Assembly: GCF_018687715.1 (NCBI RefSeq)
Contig: NC_056767.1
Coordinates: forward strand, 26,089,501 to 26,153,500
Length of the DNA stretch: 64,000 nucleotides
Direction: 5' to 3'
Source of the DNA: Carya illinoinensis
Lineage: Eukaryota > Streptophyta > Magnoliopsida > Fagales > Juglandaceae
Positions within the stretch are counted from its first letter, which is position 1. Each line of letters begins with the position of its first letter. Shown one piece after another: positions 21,977-33,286 of the stretch. The notes under the pieces were generated by a model, which saw only the letters and a list, made by a program, of their open reading frames with translations, had not been told where the DNA came from and made no database searches. The position numbers and the translations under genes are program-made.

Positions 21977-23371
21977 TGTTGCCTAGATGACTAACACAAG
22001 AGGGAGGTGAATGGGGTTATATTTAAAAAATTAACAATTATAAATCAAATACACAATATAAAATAAAATACAAAACAATAATAAATATAAAGAGTAAGGG
22101 TGAGAGAGAAGCAAACTCAGTATGTTAACGAGGTTCGGTCCCAGTGCCTTCGTCCTCGCCTCAAGCTACCCCTTGAAGATCTTCAAATTCACTATTCAAA
22201 CTCCTTCAGGTGGAGATAGAAATCTATTACACCTTTGAACAACACCGCTACAAAGGATTTGTGTAGAACACCCTCTACACCTGCAATCACCTTTCACGTG
22301 GTGATTCAACTATTTCTTTTGTAGGACACTTTCTACACGTACAAGGGTTATACACACCCCTTTACTGAAACAAGAGCTGATAGTTGATAGGTTATTAGAA
22401 AACACTCCTCAATGAGTGAAATAAGAACAATACAGCTCAAATTATATTTCTCTCAAAATGAACAAGGTTTAAGGCTCAATACTTAGAGAAGAGAGAATGA
22501 AAGCTTTGAATGAATGTTGTATGCTCTTGGTATTGTGAATGTGAAGCTCTCAAATGATTTATTTATAGGCATATGAGACTTCATATTCAAATTTAAAAAA
22601 ATTCATATGTCAAAGACAACATCATTCATTTTTTCAAAAAATTCAAATAAAAGGGTTTTCTTTTTCATTTGTCAAAGACAACATCATTCACTTTTCAAAA
22701 AATTCAAATCTAATCTTTTTACTTTTTGCATATGACAAAAGGAGCACACTTTACTTTTCAAAATTTTCAAACAAAATTATCTACCTTTTGCATAAGTAAA
22801 AAAGAGCATCAATCACTTTTGAAAATATTCAAATAAAGCATGCACATGTGAAAGATGACAATCAATCATCTTTAATATTTTCAAAATTTTCAAACAAAAT
22901 CATCTACTTTTTACATAAGTCAAAAATAGCATCAATCACTTTTGAAATTATTCAAATAAAGCATGTACATGTGAAAGATAACAATCAATCATCTTTAATA
23001 TTTTCAAAATTCAAACCTTTAATCATGTCATGTATATGTAAAAGATGACAATCAATCATCTTTCAAAATTTTCAAATTTAATTTTCAAAATATTCATGCA
23101 TATATGGAAAATGTATTTTAATGCTTTATGATAAAATATTTATTTTGAGCCTTAATCCTAATTTCTAATTTTTAAGAGATTTACAACATTACTCTATGAC
23201 TTTATTGTGAACATGTTCCCTTCTTGCTCATGCTTGATTTCTTGATGTGCTTGACTCCATTGTGTAGACAATTTGAGCTTGAGACTCATTTATTCTTTGA
23301 ATTCATTTATTATCATCAAAATCTATATGTAAATATATAATTACACGAAACTTAAAATCTTGAATTCAACA
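21977..23371 (-). repeat. 5' LTR of the Copia element
   Basis: 1395 bp, tgttg...caaca, paired with 11117-12431. It holds three diverged internal units around acatgtgaaagatgacaatc compared with two to three in the partner. Confidence 0.93.
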
Positions 23372-23438
23372 AAGCTGTATTTTTCAATGGTTGATGGGAA
23401 AAATCTCACAGGGTGGGTATATAAAGTGAACCATTAAA

Positions 23439-23720
23439 ATGTATTACACCCTATGTCAAACCATTAGAAAATTTTGGTTCCGAGATGCAAAGAATCATGC
23501 AACCTACATGCTTGGGATTCATTTATCAAGCCAAACCAGGTTTGGGAGTTCATCCTATGATGATCCCATGGAGGCCATCACCAGATTGAGACAAACCTCC
23601 ACTATGACAGCTTATGTAACCCAATTTGAGATACTCTCTAATTGATTTATGGGCTTTTAGGAAAATTATAAACTTAGTTGGTTTCTTAGTAAATAAACTT
23701 ATTATTTACTGTTCATGCCT
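23439..23720 (+). pseudogene. Ty3/Gypsy gag fragment
   Basis: The frame 23439-23645 reads ...SSYDDPMEAITRLRQTST followed by AYVTQFEILSN, characteristic of the retrotransposon gag domain of plant Gypsy elements. It stops at TGA where relatives continue into the rest of gag. No LTR could be joined to it. A truncated relic. Confidence 0.75.
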
Positions 23721-24356
23721 CATATGGAAGTTCTAATGGAATGCTCATTGTTGGAAAAATAACACATTTCGTATAGAACTTTTAAGCATTTTAAATTATT
23801 GGGGTACAAAAGAGTGTGAACTATGAAGTTGGCATATTTTGAAAACATATATTCGTTAAAAGAATATATCAATGAGGGAAATATAAGACTGAAAAAATAA
23901 TATCCGTTCAATAGATATGACTGTTGGAAAAATATGACCGTTAAAGAAATATCTCAGTTTAAAAAATATGACTGTTGTAAAAAATGCCGTCCTTACAATG
24001 CCGATATGACCATTGTGATATTCCACTCTAAAACTATATATAGTATTATTTATCATATCATAAATGAATTGTTACAGCAATGATAAAAGTAATTTGACAA
24101 ATGTAATGCATCACATCAATTAGCCACATGAGTTTTATGGATTTATTTTATAAGATTTTGGCTAAAATATTTCCCTTGATTAAAAAAAAAAAATCATATT
24201 AAAGTGAAAGATATGTAATATGAAAATAGCAACTGTACATCTTCACTGTCTCAGTTAAGACTTACCATATAAACAAGTGCTGAAAATGGGAATAAAACAC
24301 AGTTGCTCTATACACAGACCCAACGTTACTACTGCCACCAAGACGCTATTCATTTA
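23721..24356. other. AT-rich intergenic DNA
   Basis: Several imperfect repeats of atatgac(t/c)gtt at about 23910-24010. No gene or element end was recognised before the solo LTR. Confidence 0.4.
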
Positions 24357-26783
24357 TGTGACACCTCCAACTCCCACGTACAGACACGTGGAAATCGAGG
24401 CGTCGGGATGATGACAACACGGGTCACACATCTCATCACCAAGTGTGAAGTATGTGTACATGCAATACGTATACAATAAAACCACGCAACGGATAAAAAA
24501 GTCTCCAACTAAGTACCAGAATTTTGTTTAAATACAAACTCGCTTAAAACAAGCGTAATAAAATATTATAAGTTTCAAATCCTAATTACATAATATAAAA
24601 GCAAGTAAAATAATTTTTAAAATAATACAACTTCAAATCAGTACTCTGGCAGAGCCGCCTCCTCAGTCCCGACCTCCCTCCTTCTCATCTGTAACAAAGT
24701 CTAAGGTACCAAAGATGATACTGCAGGTAAGTAACAATCCCAAACGCCTGCAAGATAAAAATATATTAAAACCTCAACAACATGCATGATCAAGATGCAA
24801 TATGTATGAGATCCGAAAATAATCATTTTCCAACACACGCCAAAAATTCTATTTTTGGCCCAAACATTTCCATTAAAAACATTCTTCGTCATTATCCCAG
24901 ATAATGACCCAAACTAAGAAAACCATAATTTTTCTAAAAAATGATTCACAATAATTCACTTATAAAACCTCGTTATTTTTCCAGAAAATGGCCCACAAAT
25001 AATCCTTTAATCAAACTTGCCATTTCCTAGAAAATGACCCATATCCAATATCCAAAATCAGTTTCAATTTTAATGCATGCAGCATGATCTCCCCTACAGG
25101 TCATCCGCACACTTTGACTCTTATGCCACACCGCAGGTAACGACCACGCATGTGACATCTAAACAAGCGATACCCAGCCCCGCGCCCAGCGTACCATGAC
25201 CAGGCATCCTCTAGTCCCCGCCAGCCAAGGGACCACGGAGTCGACACGATAGCATTACTGTATTGTGCGATCCGATCGTCGCCCAGGAACAACCCAGGGG
25301 ATGTCACTCAGTATTATCCATTCCCGAGTGACCAGAGGAGCTCCATCGAGATAATGTCCTATCTCGGCTTAGGGTCGTGATACACACACACCGAAAAATC
25401 CATTTACGCATGAAAACCCAATTTTCAATATCCAACACATGTACATACATCCACCATGCAATGCAAATGACAAGCCACAAAGATAACCAACAATCCAATT
25501 CATCCAAACATAAATAACTCCATCCTCAAATCCATCCGACCCTCGACTCCGCGGACTCAGTCCGGCATAACTAACTAGTCATAATTTATTGTAGAAGCAA
25601 TAATATATTTAAATCTAAAGGGAAGTTTAGAAAATACTTATAGTGCTATATAATAATTTTTAAATAATCAATGGGCTGCAAAAGGCGAAGGAAAAGTAAC
25701 GTGACAGTATAAAAACATAGTGGCCGTGGGTTGTAAAATATCAACTTTTGAATGGGGACGAACCAATGCTTAGGATTGATAGGGAATAGTTTAGAGGTGT
25801 TTATAAGCTAGTAGAAGTGAGGGTTGGCCGTGGGTGGCAGCGAAAATGGAGGTGGAAGTGAAAAAAGGCCAAACGAAGTTGAGTTCGTGGTAGTTGCTCT
25901 GACGATGAATCAGAGTTGGAAATGGGTGGGTTAGGTCGGTAAGGGGTCGATGATGAAGTGGTGAAAAAGTGGTGGCCGGAGGTGGAACGATGACGGCGAA
26001 ATGGAGGAAAAACTGTGCTATTTGGAGGAGCCCAAGATGGCTAACGACGGCTCTAGTTGGTCTGAAAATGGAGGGAAGTGATCACCGGCCAGAGAGGAAC
26101 CGATCGGTGGGGGTTGGTGAGATGCACGACTGGCCGAGGGTGGGGCAAAGAAAACGAACTAGAGGGAGGAGAGAGAGTGTTGCGTGGGAGAGAGAAGAAA
26201 CTGGGGAGAAAATGAGGGAAAAAGAAAGAAAAAGGGAAAAGAAAGAGGAAGAAGAAAAAAAGAAAAAGAAAAAAAGAAAAGATGGAGAAAAGAAATGAAC
26301 TCTAGTCCTCACCTCTAGGGTTTAGAAACTAATCAAATGAAAATAATTTTAAAAGTTATAAATAAAATAAAATAATTTAAACACAGTATCTAGCTAAAAT
26401 AAAATAAATAACTGATAAAACTAACAACACAATTTAAAATATAAAAATAAACTAAATTAAATTAAATAATAATTTAAATATAAAACAATAATTAATATTA
26501 AAAAATCACCTCAAAATAAATTTTATAATTAAATAAATCTAATTAAAATTTGATAAATTTAAAATAAAAGAATCAATATTTTAATTAATATTCATTCAAT
26601 AAAAATAGAGAAAATATTGGAAGCAGTCACTATTTATCACTGCACACTACACATTCTATAAAAAATATCTATATATCTTATAAAAATATCCCTACACTTT
26701 ATAAAAATTTATAAATGTATAGTGTGCAGCATGAATAGTGGCTCAATTACTCATAAAAATATATGGTAAAAACGGGTATCACA
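24357..26783 (-). mobile_element. Solo LTR, Ty3/Gypsy type
   Basis: Bounded by tgtgacacctccaactccc on the left and acgggtatcaca on the right, so each strand begins TGTGA(C/T)ACC. Flanks attta and atttg fit a 5 bp target duplication with one difference. The 2427 bp interior has no retrotransposon protein and includes a GC-rich block (about 25090-25390) with promoter-like composition. TGTGATACCC ends and this length are usual for plant chromovirus LTRs. No second copy or internal region is present, as expected after LTR-LTR recombination. Frames predicted inside are non-coding. An A/G-rich tract lies at 26218-26295. Confidence 0.65.
26610..26755. mobile_element. MITE near the edge of the solo LTR
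   Basis: Left end cagtcactatttatcactgc and reverse-complemented right end gagccactattcatgctgca are about 75% alike over 30 bp, continuing into cacactacacat and cacactatacat. The interior is AT-rich and non-coding. It lies only about 30 bp inside the LTR boundary. Confidence 0.65.
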
Positions 26784-26789
26784 ATTTGG

Positions 26790-26991
26790 TCGTCTCCCTC
26801 TGCCTCTCTCGTTTTCACACCCTCTCTCAGTCTCCCTGATCTCAATAACCCTATTAACATTGAATTCTACCTCTCGCCACCACCTTCCACCCCCCCGGTC
26901 TCGGTTTCTCGGAAGGAATCAGCTAAACGTTGTCGTCTTCGCCTTCTTCGAGTACCAAAGTGGCACAGAATACTCTTCGGGACTTTTTCAG
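26790..26991 (+). other. Predicted 5'UTR exon of the Harbinger-like gene fragment
   Basis: A pyrimidine-rich leader (gtctccctctgcctctct) follows the solo LTR and ends at a good donor, ttttcag|gtatgg. The sequence is gene-like in composition and lacks a convincing coding frame. Linking it to 29383-29651 is inferred from the intron signals only. Confidence 0.45.
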
Positions 26992-29382
26992 GTATGGGGG
27001 TTTAAGGATTTTGGAGGAGGTTTCCCAAAAAAATGTGGTCAAAGAGTAAAAGAGGAATCTGGATTGTGGCTAGAAATTCTTTGTATCTGGGATTCGAGAG
27101 AACAGTAATGGTCGAGCCTCTACTGTGTGTAAAGTGTGGCCTACTGTTGATGATAGAATAGTTCGATAGGAAATCCTCGTTTTTATTGAAGGCTACATGT
27201 CTCTTTTTTTGGTAGGATCACTAATGAGAATTGCTTGGTCTTAAATAGCTTTTTTTTTTTTTTTTGGCGAATGCTTCTTTCTCTGCAATTTGATTGATAC
27301 ATTCGTTCTCACCCTTCTTTCTCTATAATGGTGCTCGGTTTTTTTGTTTGACTACCAATGTAAAGGTATGTCGTAGTCCCGTAAAGCTTGGTTGGATGGA
27401 GATGAAAGATATCGGTTGGCTTACTCTTTGTGCCAAGAGAAGCACTTCCGATACATTCTTTTGATTTAAACAAATAAGTGGATGAATAATAAATTAGGCT
27501 TGTCTATCTATTTGAATAAATAAGTTGGTTCTTGTATCTTGCTATTTCCTCGCACTCCCAATGGATTTGCATTTCATTTTAGGCTCTATGACCTGTTTGT
27601 ATATGAGGCGGATGTGAATGGAGATGGTGTTAGATTCTAATTCGAATAGCCATTATGAATTTGTTGGTTCTTTTTTAGTTCATTGATTTCCTGATCCAGA
27701 AAACTATTTATTTTTTTATTTTTTGATAGGATGTGTCAATTATCGGCATATTATCAATAGGCACTGACTGTTTTGACTCAATTGCCTAATATTGTGGAAA
27801 TAAAATTTGGTTATTACCTCACACTGAAATGGAAGTGACCTCATAACTTGGTCAGTGGCCAGTCTTAATGTTTTGAATATTTGATTCTTCAACTTTAGTT
27901 TTCAAGCGTTTGCATTAAGCATGTATACCTATGTATGTCTGACTTCGTAGAATATTGCAAATTAATTTATGATTGTCAGTTGAAGTATGCAAATTAACTC
28001 TAGCTCAAAATCTCAAATGGCCCTTTTTACTCTCTTAAGAATGGAGTGGAGAGTGTGGTAGTGGTTTTAAGATGTGTTGGTTAAAATAAAAATTATGATT
28101 GTCAAATCAAGTATTGGCCGGGAGATAGAAACTTTATACGCTCGTTTCTTCAGGAAGATGGCTGTATACTGTATAGAGCTGTTGAGGGACATCTGGTGTT
28201 TCTAAACAAGAACTTGGTTTTCTGCACCCTAATTTTACAACTTTCTGGCTGGAAGACTGTTCAGTAAAACGCTTTGTGAACCAATATTTTTAGTTTCATC
28301 TTGCTATGTCGTAAGGTTGTCACTAAGCAATGAGATACAATTCATAATTGCGGGGAATGGATGTGATAGTTTATCAACTACTAGGAAATTAACATCAAAG
28401 GTCCGAGAAGATCTTGTGGAATGCTGATGACTCAAAATCTGAATTATTGGATCTCATTCCTTGAAGGGTGGTATTGTGCCCCTGTAGTGTGCATGCTTAT
28501 CAGCTTTGTTGATTGTTCTACACATTTTTTTGCCTAGTCTTCTCTGACCATCTTAGGGGTATTCAAGAGCCCAGCCATGGGGCTTTTTTGAGTCAAGCGA
28601 TTGAGTGCTGATAATCATCATTGTCCGATATATTCAATAGGTCTGTGAATGGCAAGTGTTTCAACTTGATGTTGTTTGTCTGCATGACTTGATTTTGGAG
28701 AAATAGGATGGAAATAGCTTTTAGGTTATCAGTTATCACCAATAGATCTAATCTGTTGTCTCTTCTGAGGCTGTGAAATGGTGGTAACATCCTGAAAAAG
28801 CCAATTCTTATCCATATTTAGCCTCTTTTTCCTTGGTAATATTGGCCTTGTCCTATTATTTATGAGAAGCATGACAGCGTTGGAATTTCTTCGGTATAGG
28901 ATTTCCAATCATAAAGCAAAATTAGGTCATGCTTTTAGGGCTTGGTAGGCACATGAATTCTTATTAAAAGAAGCTATTAAGGTTTGGGCACATCAGTTTG
29001 TAGTCCCAGCATTCTCACAAAAACCACTTTGTATGTTCTCGAGGAGAATCTTTATAGTTACTCATAGCACGAGGGTTGGTGGTTAGATATCTAGTGGATT
29101 TATTTGCTTGCTTATTTAAGGTAAACATACCTGTTAAGACCAGCGCCATCAGGTTATACTGCTTCTGAAGAACGTAACCTATTCTCATAATGGGTTTTCA
29201 ATAGTTTCTGTCTGCCTTTTATGCATTACAAGTTAATTAGTGTACCACTTCTCTGTTGATCTTTTGCATTCCCTTTTACTCATCATGGTAGTTTCTTGTC
29301 TTCTTCTATTTGTTTTCTCTTAAATATGAACTTTTGATTGTCCCCTTCCTTTGCTGATATATGAATATGTTGTTGGGTGCAG
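26992..29382 (+). other. Predicted 2.4 kb intron
   Basis: A T-rich region with no recognisable gene or element between donor gtatgg and acceptor gttgggtgcag|agatt. It contains a poly-T run at about 27249-27264. It could also be ordinary intergenic DNA. Confidence 0.4.
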
Positions 29383-29396
29383 AGATTAATTTTTCC

Positions 29397-29651
29397 ATGG
29401 AGAGCTCGGATGATGAAAAGGATGGAATCTTTGGGAATTACATTCCAACAGAACTGACACGTGTTTTGGTATCCAGTGGAGTAAACTTTGTGGATCAAGT
29501 AGTGAATGGGCAAAATGAACTTTGTTTGGACAATTTTCGAATGGATAAGCATGTATGTTACAAGTTGGGCGACATTTTGCGAGCCGAAGGCTTGGTACGC
29601 CACACAAATCGAATCAAGATTGAGGAGCAATTAGCCAACCTTTTTATATAA
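29397..29651 (+). pseudogene. Orphan N-terminal domain of a PIF/Harbinger nuclease-like protein
   Basis: The frame starts at ATG 29397 just after a predicted acceptor and encodes 84 residues, MESSDDEKDGIF... The C-terminal half (CLDNFRMDKHVCYKLGDILR, then HTNRIKIEEQLANLFI) matches the DUF8040-like region that precedes the DDE nuclease in plant Harbinger-type and ALP1-like proteins. The frame stops where the family continues with the FIIGHN-type block, and no DDE domain follows. It is either a truncated gene or a very small domesticated protein. In active relatives the domain helps Harbinger-derived nucleases bind a partner or DNA. The orphan stop favours a pseudogene. Confidence 0.65.
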
Positions 29652-29839
29652 CAACTTTTCATTCTTCCTATCCACTTTTAGAAAATCCAAAGCCAAACAC
29701 ATCTCTTTTTTTCTTTCTCTCTTTCTTCAATTTAAATCATTTTTGGTTTTTTTTTTCCCTCACAAATCCCAATATTTGGAGCCGAATATTCAAGGAATTA
29801 ATCGGATACCAACCTAAAAGAAAATGTATCTGCAAGAAT

Positions 29840-31030
29840 TCCACAATAATAGCAATGTGATGTACAGTGAAAAACTGTCTTTTTGGGTAAAATACAAAAC
29901 ATGGGAAGCCTCATATTATCCTTTCTGCCAACACAAACGACAAGGGCTCCTTTGACATTGAAGGAGGTTGACAATGCACTTAAATCTAAAAACAATTACT
30001 GATTGAACATGACAGTAAAAATGGATACCGACTTAACTTAAATAATTGGGACTCATTAAAATTGATACCAACTTGACTTAAATAATTCAGGACCTTAAAA
30101 CTGATATCAATTTGACTTAAATAATTGGGTATCCATTAAAACTTCTTCTTTTTTTCTTTTTTTAATAAATTGAAACCTTTATTTATGAAAGCGAAGCTAC
30201 AATTGTGATCCGATACAAGCGCCATCTTTTTTGACCAAATTTTTCGCCCGACTGATATCACCTTGACTTAAATAATTGAGGGACTTTGATTTTTTTATTT
30301 TTCAAATTAACGTTCATTGAAACTTCAGTAATTTTATTTCTATCATGTTTTAAGGGGAAAAAAAAAGGCAGTAACCATGAATGAATGAATTCACCTAAAT
30401 ATACTCACCGAGTAAAACTTATTGACAAAGTTGCAGCCCGCTGTAAGAAAGAGTAACCCCTAAGCTTAATGTAGTTTCACCACTTACCCCACTAAAACTA
30501 CGAATGAATAGAGTAACTTGCAAATAGTTCAACTATAACTCGATTTATTTGCTAAAGAACAAAGAGAAAATTGTAATATTTTTAAGGAATTTCTTAAAAA
30601 TAAACTCTTAAATTGATGTGATTTAATATAATACGTCAGATTATAAAATTATTTAATAAAATAAATTTAACGTATCATATGAATCGACTTTGTCAATTTA
30701 TAAATTTACTTTTGTTAATTAATCTTTAGTAGTAGTAACAATATTTCTCTCAATAAATAAGATGTAGCAATTCTCTTATTAATTAAATTAATACAAGCTT
30801 GCTTGGACTATGTATAAATGAGATGTAGCGATATGATGTACAGTGGAAAACTATTTTTTGAAAAAAAAAAAAAAAAAGATGAAGAAGAAGAAGAAGACAA
30901 GGGAAGCCTCACATTTTCCTTTTCTGCCAACACAAATGACGAGGGCTCCTTTGACATTAAAGGGCTGTTCACAATGCACCTAAATCTAAAAACAATTACT
31001 GATTGAAGATGACAACAAAAATAATCTCGG
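29840..31030. repeat. Paired 200 bp direct repeat with an internal 45 bp tandem array
   Basis: About 29855-30015 and 30832-31015 are close copies (gatgtacagtg, ggaagcctca, gggctcctttgacatt, aaaacaattactgattga). Between them a unit of about 45 bp built on ttgacttaaataattggg repeats three times at about 30030-30145 and once more near 30258. No protein is encoded. The poly-A/GAA tract at 30859-30899 gives spurious frames. Origin unknown. Confidence 0.65.
30577..30760. mobile_element. Decayed MITE, gatgt...tcagatt family
   Basis: Imperfect inverted halves (aaattgatgtgatttaatat facing ataaatttacttttg, with tacgtcagatt facing aacgtatcatatg). Similar AT-rich structures lie at about 45440-45570 and 58690-58850. 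Confidence 0.4.
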
Positions 31031-31080
31031 TCCAAATTCTGGCCTTTTCCCTTCTTTTTTTTTTCTTGAAAATACGTACA

Positions 31081-31554
31081 CATCAACACACTCTTCCTAT
31101 AATATTTTATTAAGAATTAGAATAAAAAAATAGATAGATTCATAAAGTTCATTAATATATAACATTTATTGAATATTAAATGCTGTGTAAGAATCACTTG
31201 AAATATCTACTCTAGGCCTAAAATTCGAAGTATCTAAATCCATAATTTTGTGGAAGTTGGGTTCAACCATTGGACGCTTGTTACATGTTCATATCTAAGG
31301 TAGATGGCTTGTATTTAATAGGTGCAATTTTCACTAAAATTGAATGGAAACCCATATCATGTAACAAACATTTCAATTGCTCCAAGTAATGTTTTTATCA
31401 ATATTAGATCTATTAATTTCTTACATATTGTCTATATTGGATGCATTTTTAGTTATGGTAACACATGAATCGCTCCTTATTTAATATTTGAATAGATGAT
31501 GATATCCCTAAAATGTGATATTATAATTTTTTCTATTATGTAAGACTATTTATG
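31081..31554. other. Intergenic DNA, nothing recognised
   Basis: AT-rich. No conserved frame, inverted ends or repeat match was seen. Confidence 0.4.
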
Positions 31555-31870
31555 GTGAGATGCATTCGCTGCAAGTAGTTATTTGCAACGAAATGTATTT
31601 TGTTGATAATAAATATATTTGCAAAGACCATAATTTCGTAGCAAATAAACCTATCATTGGGAATAGCTTACATAATAGCAACCAAAGTAAATATTATCGT
31701 AAAGATAGTAGCGATGATGATAAATTTAATTTGCAACGAGAAAATACTTCGTAAGGATTGATTTTTGCCGACACAGTATTTGCGAGAGTGGGCCAACACC
31801 TAATCATCGTTGCAAATAGTATTTTGCAATGAAAATAAAGTTAATTGCAAAGATTTTTTTCCTTGCAAAA
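31555..31870. repeat. Fragment with CACTA-like subterminal motifs
   Basis: Repeated tttgcaacgaaat, ttcgtagcaaat and catcgttgcaaat motifs in both orientations resemble the subterminal arrays of CACTA elements such as 14645-18098. No complete terminus was found. The frame at 31560-31754 is probably not a gene. Confidence 0.4.
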
Positions 31871-32445
31871 ACTCCAATGTCTTGTATGATTCCACTATAA
31901 AAGAAGTTTCATTATGTAAAGATATTACTGTCTTCCATGTCTTTTTATATGATTTTATGCTGTTTAATTGGATCACCTGCATCCCCTTTCTCTGCTTTCG
32001 TGTTCAAGAACTCAAGGCACAAGGCTAGCTTTTCCATGACCATATTTTAAATTAAAGATATTTTTATAAAATAATTTATAAATGTATCATCATTCTAAAA
32101 TATTATAATAAAAAATATTAATTATATAAAGGATTGCGGGCCTATCATTATTCTATTGAAGCATCAAACACGTGATGGACTTATGAATTTGGAAGGGAAG
32201 ATGACCAAAAAAAACAAAGGGAGTTTTTGGATATATAGGGAGACTTTTGGTCCTCTTGAAGCATCAAACATTTTAAAACTAATTTCATCTTTCTAGTTCG
32301 AGAAAGTAGGAAAATGAAAGTACGAAAACTAATTTCATCTTTTTAGTTTGAAGTTTAGCTATGCTTCTTGTTCAACCACGCAAAGTAAAGGACAAATGAC
32401 AAGTGAGAGAGAGAGAGAGAGAGAGCAAAATGTGACTATATTTCT

Positions 32446-32455
32446 CTATATATAG
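32446..32455 (+). promoter_or_regulatory. TATA box of DUF247-3
   Basis: ctatatatag, conserved with the DUF247-1 promoter. Here it is directly preceded by gtgactatatttct with no intervening MITE. A (GA)n tract lies about 30 bp upstream. Confidence 0.6.
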
Positions 32456-32618
32456 AGATCAGAGAGAGGGGCCACTGTAAATCAGCATTTCATTCCTAAG
32501 TTTATACACTCTCCCCGCAAACCATTTCTGCTAAGTTTCCGAAATTAAGGGTGATCAACAGCCAACTGGTCTTGCTCATCAGTGGCACAGAAAGCTCAGA
32601 GTACTTCGTTATCACCAG

Positions 32619-33222
32619 GTGATCCGATATAACTCCTTCTCCTCAGTAGTGATATATATAGAAAATGAAGATTTTTTACAATTTTTAACATAAACTTTAC
32701 TACTTGTGATAAAAAGCTGGATCAGATATATAATATTATAGTTGATGGGGACTATATTAATTACTTTTTATTGTTTCTAAGTGAATGGCACTAAATTCTA
32801 ATTAAGATTATATTTTTATCCATCCTCTCCAACTTTTGACAATTTTACTACCATAAGTTCATAACATGGCCGGTCTCTCATGAAAAATTTAGGTGGTGTA
32901 TATTGTTCATAAATTTTTAAGTGGGCCATTTTTATCATTATTAAATTAGCTTTTGGTCTCCAGTAATTTTTTTCCATTATATTATTTCTCTTTTAAAAAT
33001 TTATAATTATCCGAATGAAATATATCTAATGAAAATACCCGGCCATGTTTGCATAGGTGGCTAGCTACACATATGTAGTAAGTACTTTATGGTTATATGA
33101 CATATAGTTTCTGGACTTTTTTACTTATAATATTGAATATGAGATTTAAATATTGCATGTCATGGAACTGTATTTCCTTCCAATTTAATTTGAAGGCCGG
33201 TGGCTCCTCTTTTTCTCGTCAG
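32619..33222 (+). other. Predicted 5'UTR intron of DUF247-3
   Basis: Donor accag|gtgatc and acceptor tttttctcgtcag|gaa, conserved with DUF247-1. About 200 bp shorter than that intron, mainly because the 167 bp MITE is absent. Confidence 0.55.
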
Positions 33223-33286
33223 GAAATTCAGGGGAAAAATAAAACGAATGAAACCTTGATAGATATTGGAGGAATCAGCAGCGCCT

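Larger units (their letters stand above)
11117..23371 (-). mobile_element. Ty1/Copia LTR retrotransposon with nested CACTA insertion
   Basis: Two long direct repeats (11117-12431 and 21977-23371) both begin tgttg and end caaca. Read on the minus strand the order is 5' LTR, primer-binding region, gag, protease, integrase, reverse transcriptase, RNase H, polypurine tract (complement of aatctccccctttttttat at 12432), 3' LTR. This is Copia order. Flanks aaact and aagct fit an imperfect 5 bp target duplication. Coding regions carry many stops and frameshifts, so the copy is dead. A 3.45 kb CACTA element is nested in the reverse transcriptase. Removing it leaves about 8.8 kb, a usual size. The long gag and added 3' region resemble SIRE-type elements, but the lineage is unproven. 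Confidence 0.93.

Noticed and set aside
25101..25507. Two minus-strand frames of 67-68 codons in GC-rich DNA
   Set aside because: They lie inside the solo LTR in a non-coding block and show no protein domain.
25969..26312. Overlapping frames on both strands with Glu-Lys or Phe-Ser runs
   Set aside because: Low-complexity A/G-rich tract of the solo LTR; no domain.
26763..27108. 80-codon frames over the leader exon
   Set aside because: They start within the solo LTR or run through the predicted splice donor, and show no domain. Better explained as 5'UTR.
31560..32028. Frames of 60-72 codons
   Set aside because: They lie in CACTA-like subterminal repeats and in the DUF247-3 upstream region, without domain or conservation in the duplicate locus.
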